Made by a program: the position numbers and the translations under genes
Assembly (NCBI GenBank): GCA_022036555.1
Contig: CM039126.1
Coordinates: 32,883,925 to 32,947,924, forward strand
Direction of reading: 5' to 3'
DNA length: 64,000 bases
Origin: Microstegium vimineum
Lineage: Eukaryota > Streptophyta > Magnoliopsida > Poales > Poaceae
Part shown: positions 24,169 to 35,062 of the stretch, one piece after another
How the letters are laid out: each line of letters begins with the position of its first letter
Numbering within the stretch: the first letter of the stretch is position 1
Notes under the pieces: model-generated
Told to the model about the DNA's origin: nothing
Database searches by the model: none
The model's input: the letters and a program-made list of their open reading frames with translations, nothing else

Positions 24169-25752
24169 ATCTCAACCTTGTGCAATCAAACCTCTGACAA
24201 ACTGACAATCAATTGCAAGAATGGCACGCCGGCCCTGGACTGTCCTCGCGAGGCTTTGCCTCGATCCGTACTCGCGGGCTTTGCCTTGAGTTTACTGACA
24301 CTGCTCAACTGAACCTCTGATTCTCTGATCAACTGACCAACTGACCCTGCTCGTGAGATAGATAGGGATATTACTATAAGCATATAACTAGAGGTGAGCA
24401 ATGTCTATAGAAGCATGAAATTAGAGAAGGAAAGAGTCATGATATCTACTGCCATACCTCGAACCTCTGACCAAAAAGGAGAGAAGGGGAAAGATCCTCG
24501 ATCGATCACCCGCAATCTGCAATTCGCACTCCGCAATCTAATCAAGGCAAGATAGGGTTTAGGGTGATGAAGGGAATGGCGAGGTGAATTGCAATCTAGA
24601 AAGGAGAATCACAGGATTTGAGTTTCACCTTGACGAGCGACTGTGATCGAGAGACTCTCCAATCAGGGCCTTGGAGAAGAGCTTCACGGCCAAGGGAACT
24701 TCTGCACGGCTGGATTAGGGCAGGGGAGCAGCGGCGCTGGGGAGAGTGTCCTTGGTGCGGCGGTGTAGGTTGGCGGGGTGGAGCAGTGGCGCAGAGACAG
24801 GCAGCGCGGTGCTGTGGCAGGAGGCGCGCAGGGATGTGACGCAGCGGCACTGAGAGGGCCATGGCGGCTCAGGGCAGCGCAGGGAGGAGAGGCGGCGCAG
24901 GAGCAATGTAGACCTTGCCGGCGGCGGGGTGGATTTGGTGCTCAGCGGCGACGAGACGGCGGTTAGGGTTAGGGCAGCGGCGGCGGACGAAAAGCGAATC
25001 GGGCGAGAAGAACAGAGGAAGCGGGGATTTTTTTAAAAAAATTCGCCGCTAAGTTCGCGACGGACGCTCGGGGAGCGTCCGACGGCATCGTCCGTCGGGC
25101 TTCCAGAACAGATTTGAAACGCCCAATCGCATTGACCGCGACGGACGCTCCGCGACGGACACTTGGGGGAGCGTCTGTCGCCCTGTTAGCGGGTAACTTT
25201 AATCTCCAGATGATCGCGACGGACGCTGAGGCAATTGACACCGAGCGTCCGTCGGCAGCGTCCGACGCCTTAAAAATAGAATTTTTCAAATTTTCTTTTT
25301 GCGTCTTTCTCCCAACCAAGTTCCAATCACAATAATATCCAAATAACACCTGATTGGACTTGATATGAGAACCATCTCTCAAACACTCACTTTCAAATAG
25401 TTTTCCATAGGCTTAAATTTAGTTTTTAGTTCAAAATATTCGAATGGAAGCGCCAAGGAGTCACCATATGGCCACAAGAGGGGTATACAAGTGTCTTGAG
25501 CTTGGAATGCTCCCCCTATGTGGACGAACATAGAGGATGCTCAAAAGAACTTAACCGAAAAAGAACGACAAACAACACACATGCATATGCTATGCAATAC
25601 AAAATTTGAATCTAGGTTGCTTGCAAGTTTAAACCGCGGTTAAGCTTTGTCACATGCTTTGAGGGCTGTTATCTTAACCGCGTTAGCCAAGCCTATGTGC
25701 ATTACCAAATTAAACATGTTATATTACATATGAATGCATGGTTCACACAAGC
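24169..25752 (-). promoter_or_regulatory. C1 spacer between pol and third ORF: candidate internal promoter and GC-rich leader
   Basis: Read on the minus strand: pol stop at 25753, AT-rich spacer, a cluster of GGACGCT/AGCGTCC motifs (25280-25050), a TTTTTTTAAAAAAA run (25041-25027), then about 400 bp of GC-rich sequence resembling a grass 5' UTR (25010-24600), then an AT-rich stretch to the ATG at 24168. CAAG/GTGAAA near 24630 could be a leader-intron donor and GCACAAG just before the ATG an acceptor. The hairpin near 25056-25080 has arms CGGACGCTC and GAGCGTCCG. This is a plausible second promoter, not demonstrated. Confidence 0.45.
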
Positions 25753-27600
25753 TCATCTTTTAGTGAAATTAGAGTGATCAAGCACATTTAACTCGCTTCT
25801 CAACCTACAAAAGGTTGTTTCATCGAGTGGTTTAGTGAAGATATCCGCCAATTGCTCTTCGCTCTTAACTCCAACTAGTGTGATGTCTTTCCTAGCCACA
25901 TGATCTCTAAGAAAGTGATGGCGAATATCTATGTGCTTGGTGCGAGAGTGTTGAACCGGGTTGTTTGCAAGCTTTATGGCGCTTTCATTATCACACAAGA
26001 GTGGAACTTCTTTTAAAAACACGCCGTAATCATAGAGTGTTTGGGTCATATATAAGATTTGTGCACAACTTGCTCCCATGGCAATGTATTCCGCCTCGGT
26101 GGTTGACAATGCCACACTATTTTGCTTCTTTGAGGACCAAGAAACAAGTGATCTTCCTAGCATGTGGCACCCACCGGAGGTACTCTTCCTATAAACCTTA
26201 CACCCGGCATAATCCGAATCGGAATAGCCAACTAGTTGGAAGGGAGCTCCTTTGGGATACCAAAGGCCCATGCTAGGGGTGTGCCTTAAGTACCTAAGGA
26301 TTCTTTTAACCGCACAAAGATGCGACTCCTTAGGGTTTGCTTGAAACCTAGCACACATACACACACTAAACATGATATCTGGCCTAGAAGCGGTGAGGTA
26401 AAGTAAACTACCGATCATAGAACGATAAAGAGTTTGGTCAATCGGTTTACCTCCCTCATCGAGATCGAGATGCCCATTAGTAGGCATTGGGGTCTTGATT
26501 GGGCTTGCAATCCTCCATCTTGAATTTCTTGAACACATCATAAGTGTACTTCTCTTGAGATATGAAGGTGCCCTCCCTCAATTGCTTTACTTGGAAGCCA
26601 AGGAAGAAGGTTAGCTCGCCAATCATCGACATCTCGAACTCCTTGGACATCAATGCACCAAATTCCTTGCTATGACCTTGGTTTGTTGACCCAAATATAA
26701 TGTCATCGACATATACTTGGCAAACAAAGATCTCTCCATCTAGCAGCTTGGTGAAGAGTGTGGTATCCACTTTCCCGATCTTGAAGCCCTTCTTGAGTAG
26801 GAAATCCCTTAGCCTCTCATACCAAGCTATTGGAGCTTGCTTCAATCCATAGAGTGCCTTGGACAACCTATACACATGATTAGGACAATTTGGGTCTTCA
26901 AACCCGGGAGGTTGTGACACAAAAACAAGTTCATTAATGAAACCATTAAGAAAGGCACTCTTCACATCCATTTGAAAAAGTTTCATTTTGTGATGTGAAG
27001 CATATGCCAAAAGGATACGAATGGCTTCTAGTCTTGCAACCGGTGCAAAGGTCTCCCCAAAATCCAAGCCTTCAACTTGGGAGAACCCCTTTGCCACCAA
27101 TCTTTCCTTATTTCTCACAACCACGCCTTGATCATCTTGCTTGTTCCTAAACACCCACTTGGTGCCAATGATTCTTGCTCCTTTGGGCTTTTCTACTAGT
27201 GTCCACACTTCGTTCCGGGTGAAGTTGTTCAACTCTTCATGCATGGCATTCACCCAATCCGGATCCGCAAGTGCATCCTCCACACTAGAAGGCTCAACAA
27301 AGGAAACAAAGGAGTGATGTTCAACATAGGAAGCAAGTTTAGATCGAGTTGTTACCCCCCTTGATGGACTCCCTATGATGAGGTCTTGTGGATGAGCTTG
27401 AAGCATAGGTGTAGATCTTCTATTAATCACTTGGGGGAGGAGGTTGCGGTGCTTCAACATTGCTTGCTTCGGCCTCGGCTTGATCTTGAGGGATGTGAGT
27501 GTCTTCTTGAGCTTCCCTCACTTGATCTCCTTCATCAACTTGAGGCATGTGGGGTGGAGAAGGATCTTGATTTGCTTCATCTTCAACTTCTTCCACCTCT
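25753..27600 (-). pseudogene. pol: C1 pol, C-terminal half: Copia reverse transcriptase and RNase H
   Basis: Reverse transcriptase begins near 27280 (WVNAMHEELNNF) and has the Copia signatures KLFQMDVKSAFLNG, LYGLKQAPIAWYER and YVDDIIFGSTN. RNase H follows with GYSDSDYAGC, STTEAEYIA, LCDNESAIKLA and KHIDIRHHF, ending ADIFTKPLDE and a stop at 25753. Two one-base frameshifts break it, in a C-run near 27430 and near 26500 (KFKMEDCKP then IKTPMPTNGHL). Upstream is the acidic linker normally found between integrase and reverse transcriptase, then the fusion to T1 sequence. Integrase, protease and gag are gone. Confidence 0.9.
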
Positions 27601-30229
27601 TGAGGTGTGCTTTGTTGCAGTGAAGGTAGCAGCGCTCCGAGCTTAGACTTGATGTCTGCCGATATAGTTCCTGGAGCTGGGGTGGAGCTTTCTTCATCTC
27701 CCTCTTCATCGGGAAGGTCAACGGCAAAGGAGAACAAGCTGTTCAAAGAGTCTTGGGCCTAAAAAGGAATAAGATTAGGACTTGCCGATCATAAGTTTAT
27801 GTTGTGGGTTTTATGACAGTCGGCTTACCATCTTAAAGCGGATTTCTTGCCTGGGACTTGGAAAGGCGGCTGGTATGGCATTATCTTGAAGATCGAAAAC
27901 GGTTGCCGATGAACTTGCCTCTGTGGGAGGAGCGGTTGGTGCTAGAGGTGTTGTTGCTGGTGCTGCCTCTGCTGTGGCGGTGATGCTGTCCTCTGGTCAG
28001 GAATTTCATCTGGCGCCGATGCCGATGCTGTCTCTATTGGTGCAGCTGGTTCCTGCAGCGGTGGTATTGTCTCCTGGTCTGGAATGTCATCCAATGGATG
28101 CTCAGGAATAGACGCCAATGTTGGCTCTGCTATTGGTGCGTCAGCTGGAGTTAATGGCACAGATGGAGTAGCTCGCCTCAAACGTTTCGGTTGCGAAGCT
28201 TGGGGGGCATCGGCAGCATGGGTTGGAGAAACTTGTACATTTGGAGCAGCTGCCGATGACCTCGTTGCCTGTAAAAATATTTGGTGCAAGTTAAATGAAG
28301 TAAATGTTGCTGATGAGAGTTTGTAATCGGTATGAGTGAAATAAAGACTTACTGCAAAAGCTTGCGCTAAGATGGCGGCAGCAGCCGATGGAGTAGTGAT
28401 GATCTTGGCAGGTGTTGGCTTATGTTTGAGGGTAACCTTAGGTACCCTTTGGGGTGTGAAGGCAGCCAATCTAGGAGCCTTGTTGCCGATGATTGATGTG
28501 GGGCTCATTATTCGAAGGTTGAAGTGCTTGCTGCTTTTACTCATTCGAGGGATTGGATCATCAACCTGTTAAGTAAAAGAGGGTCAGATGCTGATGGTAG
28601 AGGTGAATAATAAGAGATGCATTAGAATAAAGAACTTACTGCATCGTCGGGAATGATGTGATCGGCATCGATCAAATGCTGATAGTAATGCGATGATTTG
28701 GCGAACAACTGACTTCTCCATTCTTGCCACCAAGATTTGTATAACTCCGTGATAAAAGATGTTGGTGCCCAGGAGGATAGGTCAATGTTTGATGTATCGG
28801 CATGGGGAGAAAGATTGATAATCCTGTTCCAGTCCATGGCACTGGAGATAACTTCTCTTGGCTTTATCACGTTGGCGTAGCTAAGTTTGATCGGCAATTG
28901 ACCAAATGCCAGCTGTCTTGCTGCTGCCGATGGATAATAGAACTCATAAGACGCAGGAGCATTCTTCCTGGTTCCAAAGATGTTGACTGGAATGGCTCGG
29001 GGAATAATGCTAGCCTTCATGATTATTTCATTCTGTGGTACATTCCAATCGGTAAGGTTGAACAACAGAGGGAATCGGTTGTTCTCGTCAACGTAGGGCC
29101 ACCAAAGCCGTTCTGCAGCAGGGATTCCATTGTAAAGCTTTTGAAAGAACCTGCCAAATTGATCTGCATTGGCATCGGTTCCTGGTAGCACTATGATAGC
29201 CTCCCAAAAATTGAGTGGGGGACGAGTTGCCGATTCATCATCATCAAATACATAGTCCTCCGATATATCCCTTGTAAATTGCTGAGTGAATAAGTCAAAT
29301 TGGAGGACCTTGTACATGTGTTCATTCAACCACATATTTATAAACCACCAAGGACCCCCGAGGTTACCGATGGGCTCGCCTAGCAATAGCTTCCTGGATA
29401 CTTGGTGCATGAGGTGGTATACTGATCCAAGGAGGTATCGGCCAAGAGGAAGTCTTGCTCCATCGGCCAGAAGCTCTGCTGCTAGGAGATACATGGTGGT
29501 GGGTCCAACTGTTCTGCCACAGAAGATAAATTTTTCTAGCCACATATTCAAGAAGGTGGCGTGCTCCCTCTGATCTACCGATCTAGTCTTCTGGTTCTCT
29601 TGGATGTATCCGGTCCAGCCGCCGATATTGTGTGTGTTCACTTTATATTCAGCTTTCCTATCGAAAAGGTTGGAGGGATCGGCAGAAGAGACATCAAGGA
29701 TGGTAAGCATATGCACATCGGCAAGAGTGGGAGTAGCTGGTCCGTGTATGAACAAAAAGGCATTCATTGTATCAGACCAGAAATAAGAAGCAACCATCAT
29801 CATATTCTCATTCTTTGCCATATCGGCAATAGAGAGTCTAATGCACTGATCTAGGTTGCGCTCTACCCAGTAAACTTGTTGTGTTCTGATTATTCTGAGA
29901 TACCAGTTCTTCCATCCCTTGGTGGGTTTGGGCCATGAACGAAAGGCGTCTTTCCACAATCCTAGACTAAAGCACTCAGATCTGAAAGGGATGCGGTTGG
30001 TCTCTGCGTTGATCAGATTGGTGGGATCGGTGTTTCCCATTGGGCCTAGGCAGTTAAAGTTGGATTGCTCAATGGGGATTACTACCTTGTTGTACATTTC
30101 CTAGGTTTTGGAAAAAATCAAAGAAAGAAAGGGGAAAAGGATTACAAAATTAATACGAAGAAGAAACTTGCAGGAGATGAAGTGAGAAGGGAGCAGATTT
30201 ACTTTGGGAACATTGAAGGGGATCGCCAT
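27600..30229 (-). pseudogene. Antisense plant-mobile-domain gene of T1, 3'-truncated
   Basis: Minus-strand exons: 30229-30203 (MAIPFNVPK), 30100-28640 (487 codons, open throughout), 28565-28353, 28268-27829, and 27758 to about 27600 where C1 sequence begins. All junctions are GT..AG and sit at the same places as in T2. Exon 2 is an undamaged mobile-domain region (HGPATPTLADVHML; LPLGRYLLGSVYHL; WWFINMWLNEHM). Exon 4 carries one frameshift near 27990. The coiled-coil exon is lost after about 50 codons and reads on in frame into the Copia linker. Conservation of exon 2 in an element whose own gag-pol is badly degraded is notable. Confidence 0.82.
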
Positions 30230-30388
30230 TGAAACTGGGAAAGTCCTTGCGATTCGTGCTCTGCTTGAGGAAGGCGCCGTTGCTTGGGTTGTCGGAGGTG
30301 TTCTTCAGCGCCGCCGCAGAGGTTGAAGATGAGGGCAAATGAAGGTGAAAGTAGGCTCAGGGTGAAAAAAAGATTGGATGGTGGTAAC

Positions 30389-30395
30389 TTTTATA
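30389..30395 (-). promoter_or_regulatory. TATA box of the T1 antisense gene
   Basis: The minus strand reads TTATAAAAGTTACC, identical over this core to the T2 antisense promoter at 9780-9793. Confidence 0.7.
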
Positions 30396-30639
30396 AGCCT
30401 GGTGAGGGGTATTTTGGAGTTTTCTTCGCACTAAGCAGGAATATGGAAGGGTATGCAATAGGAATGTGTGGCAATCGAGGAGATATGATTGGGCTTACAA
30501 CTTTTTGTGCTGCAATTGCGGAGTTTTGTTGGTAAATTGCGATTTTTACGCGCGATAATCGAGGAGGTCGTGCAAGTATCTTGGAGGGAAAAGTTACAGT
30601 AGAGAAAATTTCGGCACGTAAAATATTCTGCACTCCGAA

Positions 30640-30653
30640 ATTGGGGGGGCATG
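30640..30653 (+). other. T1 polypurine tract
   Basis: ATTGGGGGGGCATG ends exactly at the 3' LTR start. Confidence 0.75.
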
Positions 30654-31664
30654 TGTTGACACCGTTTTTCAGCATGTGTCAAATGAGCTAAGACTTGCAT
30701 TGATCGGTAGCCGTTTCTATCGGCATCGGAAGTTCATCGGTTAAATGTTACCGATGAGAGTGAATGTTGCGAAAAGGATAAGTTTGTTGCCGATGGAAGC
30801 TGGACGAGTCTTGCCGATAGGAGTTAATTGGTAAAGATAAGTTACCAGTGGAGGTGAAGAGTTGCCGATGACGATTGGAAGGTATTACCGATAAGGAGAT
30901 GATGCCGATGGGCACAGGGTGATGTGGCGGTTGACGTCATCAAAGGAGTGCCGATGGCAATAGAAGAAAGTTGCGGATTGAAGAGTCTGCCAATGGAAAG
31001 TTTCATCGAAGAGAAGACATAAGGAAACTGGTGATCTCATACCAGTATTATTATAGAAGTTTGAGTCCGACTCTTGCACGAGTCGTTTGTTTCTTTAAAA
31101 GTAGAGGTGTCTGTTTAGGAAAATAGTATTGTTATTTGGGTTCGACTCCTGCGCGAGTCAGTTATTTCCTTTAAAATAGGGGTTTGTTTTGTTTAGGAAA
31201 GGTACGAGTCGTGTTTGTCTACAACTCCTATTGCTGGAGTATAAATATGTACCTAGGGCTTGTGAGAAATATCAATCATATACATCAAACAAACCAATTA
31301 CTCTTATTTACTTTTACTGCAATTTACCCTTTTATTGCATTAGCCTTAGTTTATCTACGAGTTCTTCAAGCTTCGACGGGCTACATCTCCTTGATCTCCG
31401 TCAAACCCTTGTAAGTTCCGTGTGGGAGTAATCTGAGCCTTGACATCCGGGCGTATCGCTGTTGTCTCGTTTAGCTCTGCTCTAGTTATCTTGATTAAGT
31501 CCGAAGTCTTGACATCTGGGCATATCGCCGTTGTCTTGTTTGAATTTTGATCTAGTTACCGTCCTTGTCGATTAACTGGCCAAATCGACTGGCACACCTT
31601 TGAATATCGAATTCGGGTAATAGCCCGAGGTGTTCGCAGATCTTGACGCTTTTTTGTGTCAACA
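30654..31664 (+). repeat. T1 3' LTR
   Basis: TGTTGACACCG...GTGTCAACA, 1011 bp, very similar to 780-1778. Followed by the AAATG duplication. TATA box at 31240-31247. Confidence 0.92.
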
Positions 31665-31669
31665 AAATG
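31665..31669. repeat. Target-site duplication of T1, right copy (AAATG)
   Basis: Partner of 775-779. Confidence 0.9.
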
Positions 31670-31883
31670 CTACTTCAGTATTATCTGTGCGCTTGCAGAG
31701 ACACATTTCTATTCATATTCACTTAGAGCAATTGCATATTTTAATACCACATCTCTCTGCCATGCTGGGGATGACAACTTGGCTTAAGTGACATTTGAGG
31801 TGATTAACCCTTTTTGGCGTCGTTATTAGAAATATCTAATAAATTATTCTACTTTTGGTAATGACGTTAAGAAGCATCAACAG
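31670..31883 (+). mobile_element. Element W, right fragment
   Basis: Continues the sequence interrupted at 779: 'ctacttcag', 'tctgtgcgcttgcaga' and then AT-rich leader. It ends at an abrupt join with the middle of the N1 5' LTR near 31884. No ORF. Confidence 0.5.
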
Positions 31884-32862
31884 TAGTTTAGTCTAGAGTG
31901 GGAGTTAGAGTTGAGTCGAGTTGCGCTCGGGATTTCTGGAGTTGTCTTCTGGGAAGTCTTCTGGTATAGCTCTTGTATCTTTCCTTCTTTGTAAGACTTT
32001 ATCTATTCAATATATTATCTTTCTCTTTACTTTACTTAGTATTTACTTTGAGCATTATTATACTAGATATAGTATTGTTATATGCTTTTGCTCTTTAATA
32101 GCCTTTACATTCATAGTCTGTGATCCTTGTGACCTTTCCTGTATGTGATCATTACCTGTCATAGGGTTCTTTGATTATAGATCGTAGTCAAAGTAGTAAG
32201 TTGTGTGCTTATACATCATCTTACCCTTGGTTACCGCTTGTTGCACGGATTGTTTGTGGTAGCTAGCAAGAGGTGACAGCCTTGTCTAGTTGTTGTATTC
32301 CACCACGTGTTGTCTAGGCAAGTTCTTAAAAGGTAAGGCCCTCGTAAAACGAGGGCGCGGTCCGGTAGGAGTTTTGTCCTCCTACTGATCTATCCCCTCG
32401 CCTAGCATACTTGTATTGAGGAGGCAAACTATAGTGTTTAGACTAGTTAATTAGCTAAGTATATTGAAGTAGAGTGAATTGCATAGGAGTCCCTTGCACT
32501 CTCTCGTTGTCCTCCCACCTTGCTATTCTATCTAGTCCGTTCTAAGTATCATTTACCTTGGCTTGTTCATTCATCAACCCCTTCGTATCACATTTATCGT
32601 TTACCCCCCTATACTAGTTGGTACTAAGTTGAGGTGCTCTCTAGGATCTCTATCTAATTATCATTTCTAGCCCAGCTTTCCCTTGGGAAAATATAAATTA
32701 CGATACCTTGGAATACTCCTAGGTGAAGTGCTACAATAATATAATCTATGCGCTTGCGGATTTATCCAATAGTCATAAGAAATACCAACAAGCATTTCTG
32801 GCACCGTTGCCGGGGATAGGGATTTATCTCTATTTTTGGTGCAATGCCAAGAAATGTCAACA
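31884..32862 (+). repeat. N1 5' LTR, 5'-truncated
   Basis: Matches 39487-39905 and then 49022-49599 almost base for base. The U3 and TATA box are missing. It contains a primer-binding-site-like sequence (32799-32816) 46 bp before its own end at 32862. Confidence 0.85.
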
Positions 32863-32870
32863 AGGATTTC

Positions 32871-32888
32871 TGGTGCCATTGCCGGGGA
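32871..32888 (+). other. N1 primer-binding site (functional position), with an older copy at 32799-32816
   Basis: TGGTGCCATTGCCGGGGA lies just inside the LTR end. TGGCACCGTTGCCGGGGA, 72 bp upstream, lies within the LTR and is also present in the 3' LTR near 49538. Both follow 'caaca ag(c/g)atttc', so the pair looks like a tandem duplication. Confidence 0.75.
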
Positions 32889-33001
32889 AATCATAGCCTA
32901 GAAATTTTAATTAGATTGAATCCAGAGATTCTCGTTCACTTCGCTATCAATTATTCATAGGGGCTTACTGTGTCTTCCTTTCTTGTGAAGCCAGACAGTT
33001 T

Positions 33002-35062
33002 ATGAGCGGTATTCAACTGCCGGGAAACTACTTAGAAGATCCCGAGCAGCTCTTGAGGAGAACTAGACGTCGTCAAGTTCCCCCTGAGAGGATCATCTTG
33101 ACCCTGAATCCATTTGAGGAAGGAGGCTCTACACCACCCCTCAAGGAAGCTATGGCCCAGAAGGCAATCTCTGACTTCTCGGCTCCGTCAGCTACCCATG
33201 TAGCTCAGGGTCCCGAAGTCAACTTCGGGGATGCCACCTTCGAGCTGAAGCCCGCCTTGATCCACATGGTGCAGGCCAACCCATTTTGTGGGAAGCCCCA
33301 TGAGGATGCCAATGCTCATCTCCAACACTTCATGGAGTTATGTTGCACTTTCACTATCAAGGGAGTGGCGTCTGACGCCATTCGCCTTCGTCTTTTCTTA
33401 TTCTCGTTATTGGGAAAGGCGAAGCAATGGTTCTACGCCCACAAAGAAGAAGCCACTACATGGGAGAGGTGTGCTAACGCATTCCTCAAGAAGTTCTTCC
33501 TGATGGGCAAAACCAGTGCTCTTCATGGGAAGATCTCAAGCTTCCAACAACAGTCTGACGAGACGATTCCCGAAGCATGGGAACGTCTCCAGGAGTACAT
33601 TCGCGCATGTCATCATGATGGGATAGACGACTGGCTCCTGATTCAAGGATTCTACCACGGGCTGACTAGCATGGCCCGTAGTCACCTTGATGCTGCCGCT
33701 GGAGGGGCATTTCTCCAACATACAGTGAGGAATGCCAAGGACCTCATCGAAAAGATGGTGATCAACCAAGGAGGGGGTGAGGAACGTCTCCAGACAAAGA
33801 GGAGAGGTATGCACACCGTTAATGAGGTGGACATGCTCTCTGCCAAGATGTACCTCCTAATGAAGAAGATAGAAGAAAGTTCCAAGAAGGACAGAGAGGC
33901 AATCTACCCTGTCGCCGCTGCACAAGCTATTGAAGCCGGTCCATGGTGCGAGGTGTGCGGAGGAAATGATCACTCGGGCAACAATTGCCCCGAGACATCG
34001 AAGGAGGACGTGAACTTCATCAACAACAACAACAACAACGGGTATCGACCCCAACAACAAGGAGGATGTAACTCGCGCCCCTTCTACTAAGGTAATGGAG
34101 GTAACATCAATTTCAATAATTACATTTCTTATAATAACCAACCTTCATTAAAAGATCTTGTTCTTGGTCAATCTAAGATTAATGATGGTATAAATAAAAA
34201 TATGATTGTCACTGATAAAGTTCTTAAAACTCTTGGTGAAAAGATGGATATCTTTACAACTGCTATGAAAAATCAATTGAGTTTTAATAAAATGCTAGAA
34301 ACCCAGTTAGCTCAATTAGCAGCAGCTATGCCATCCATAGAACAATGTAAAATTCCTAGGAAACTAGAAGATTCAATTGAGCATGTTAACATGGTAACAA
34401 CAAAGTTCGGTAAGCCTCCACTTCGCTCCTATTGGGGCTATCTTCTCGATAATCCCTTCATCATGAAGAACGAAGATCCAGGCCACCCAATGATCAAGGG
34501 CTCAATCGGACAACAAACTTTCCACACCGCCTTCTGCGACCTTGGATCGGGTGTCAACATCATGGCTAAGGTAACTTATGATAACTTGTTAGGAGGACCT
34601 TTGGTCCCTACCTGTGTTCGCTTGCAGATGGCAGATCAAACCATACGGTTTCCCGAGGGACTTGCAAGGGATATCTTGGTGAACATCCAAGATGAGTACA
34701 TCCCCACCTACTTCATCATCCTGGACATGGGAGCTAACGTGGAAGTTCCCGTCATCTTGGGAAGGCCCTTCCTCAACACCACCAACACAGTCATCTACAT
34801 AGGATCGGGCCAGATCCACTTCAAGTTCCCAAGTCACAAGGTAAAGTGTGCTTTCAATGGTTATAAACTGAACAAATGGGTTAAAGCACAACCACCAAGA
34901 AGAAGAGTTCGAGCCCTGCGCCAAAAGAAGCAGTACCCGGAGGCCAAGATCAATGAACTCAAGGAGGATGAACCAGCCAATCCGAGGCAGGTTTGGAAAG
35001 CAAAGGAGGTGCACACACCACGGTCTCCGTCTCCGGAGCCATCAAGTGCACCCGAGGAATGA
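33002..35062 (+). pseudogene. gag-pr: N1 gag-protease (one nonsense codon)
   Basis: A single frame of 687 codons broken only by TAA at 34088-34090, where N2 has Gln. The capsid region (AKQWFYAHKEEATTWERC, WERLQEYIRACHHDGI, FYHGLTSMARSHLDAAAGG) is typical of Athila gag. A zinc knuckle CEVCGGNDHSGNNC (CX2CX4HX4C) is near residue 316. A possible coiled coil lies near residues 400-450. The protease has DLGSGVNIM near residue 514 (Athila-type DLG in place of DSG) and VILGRPFL near 584. The tail is basic then Pro-rich. The frame is kept although the element lacks pol. Confidence 0.88.

Larger units (their letters stand above)
6735..27600 (-). mobile_element. C1: SIRE-type Ty1/Copia retrotransposon, 5'-truncated, minus strand, interrupted by T2
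   Basis: Read on the minus strand it holds the pol C-terminal half (27600-25753), a third ORF in the envelope-like position (24168-21461), a polypurine tract (8366-8352) and the 3' LTR (8351-6735). The order pol - extra ORF - PPT - LTR and the C-rich LTR end followed by CCTTTCA are typical of SIRE/Maximus elements. The 5' LTR, gag, protease and integrase are missing. The right edge is an abrupt fusion with the T1 antisense gene somewhere in 27600-27645. Confidence 0.85.
780..31664 (+). mobile_element. T1: Tat-lineage Ty3 LTR retrotransposon, interrupted by C1 (which contains T2)
   Basis: Bounded by TG...CA LTRs (780-1778 and 30654-31664) and a perfect 5-bp TSD. In order: LTR, primer-binding site, gag-protease remnant, start of pol, Copia insertion C1 at 6735, antisense plant-mobile-domain gene remnant (27600-30229), polypurine tract, LTR. 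The end of pol (rest of RNase H and integrase) and the 3' end of the antisense gene are missing. They were lost together with the 5' half of C1, so one deletion probably removed both. The Tat assignment rests on homology to T2, whose pol has the diagnostic second RNase H. Confidence 0.9.

Noticed and set aside
24961..24977. GGTTAGGGTTAGGG resembling telomeric repeat
   Set aside because: Only two units and not the plant TTTAGGG form. Similar CCCTAACCC runs are common in grass 5' UTR-like sequence.
24596..25382. GC-rich region with open frames on both strands, looking like a host gene exon
   Set aside because: Frames are low-complexity Arg/Ala-rich text on both strands without a domain. It fits better as a leader of the Copia third ORF.
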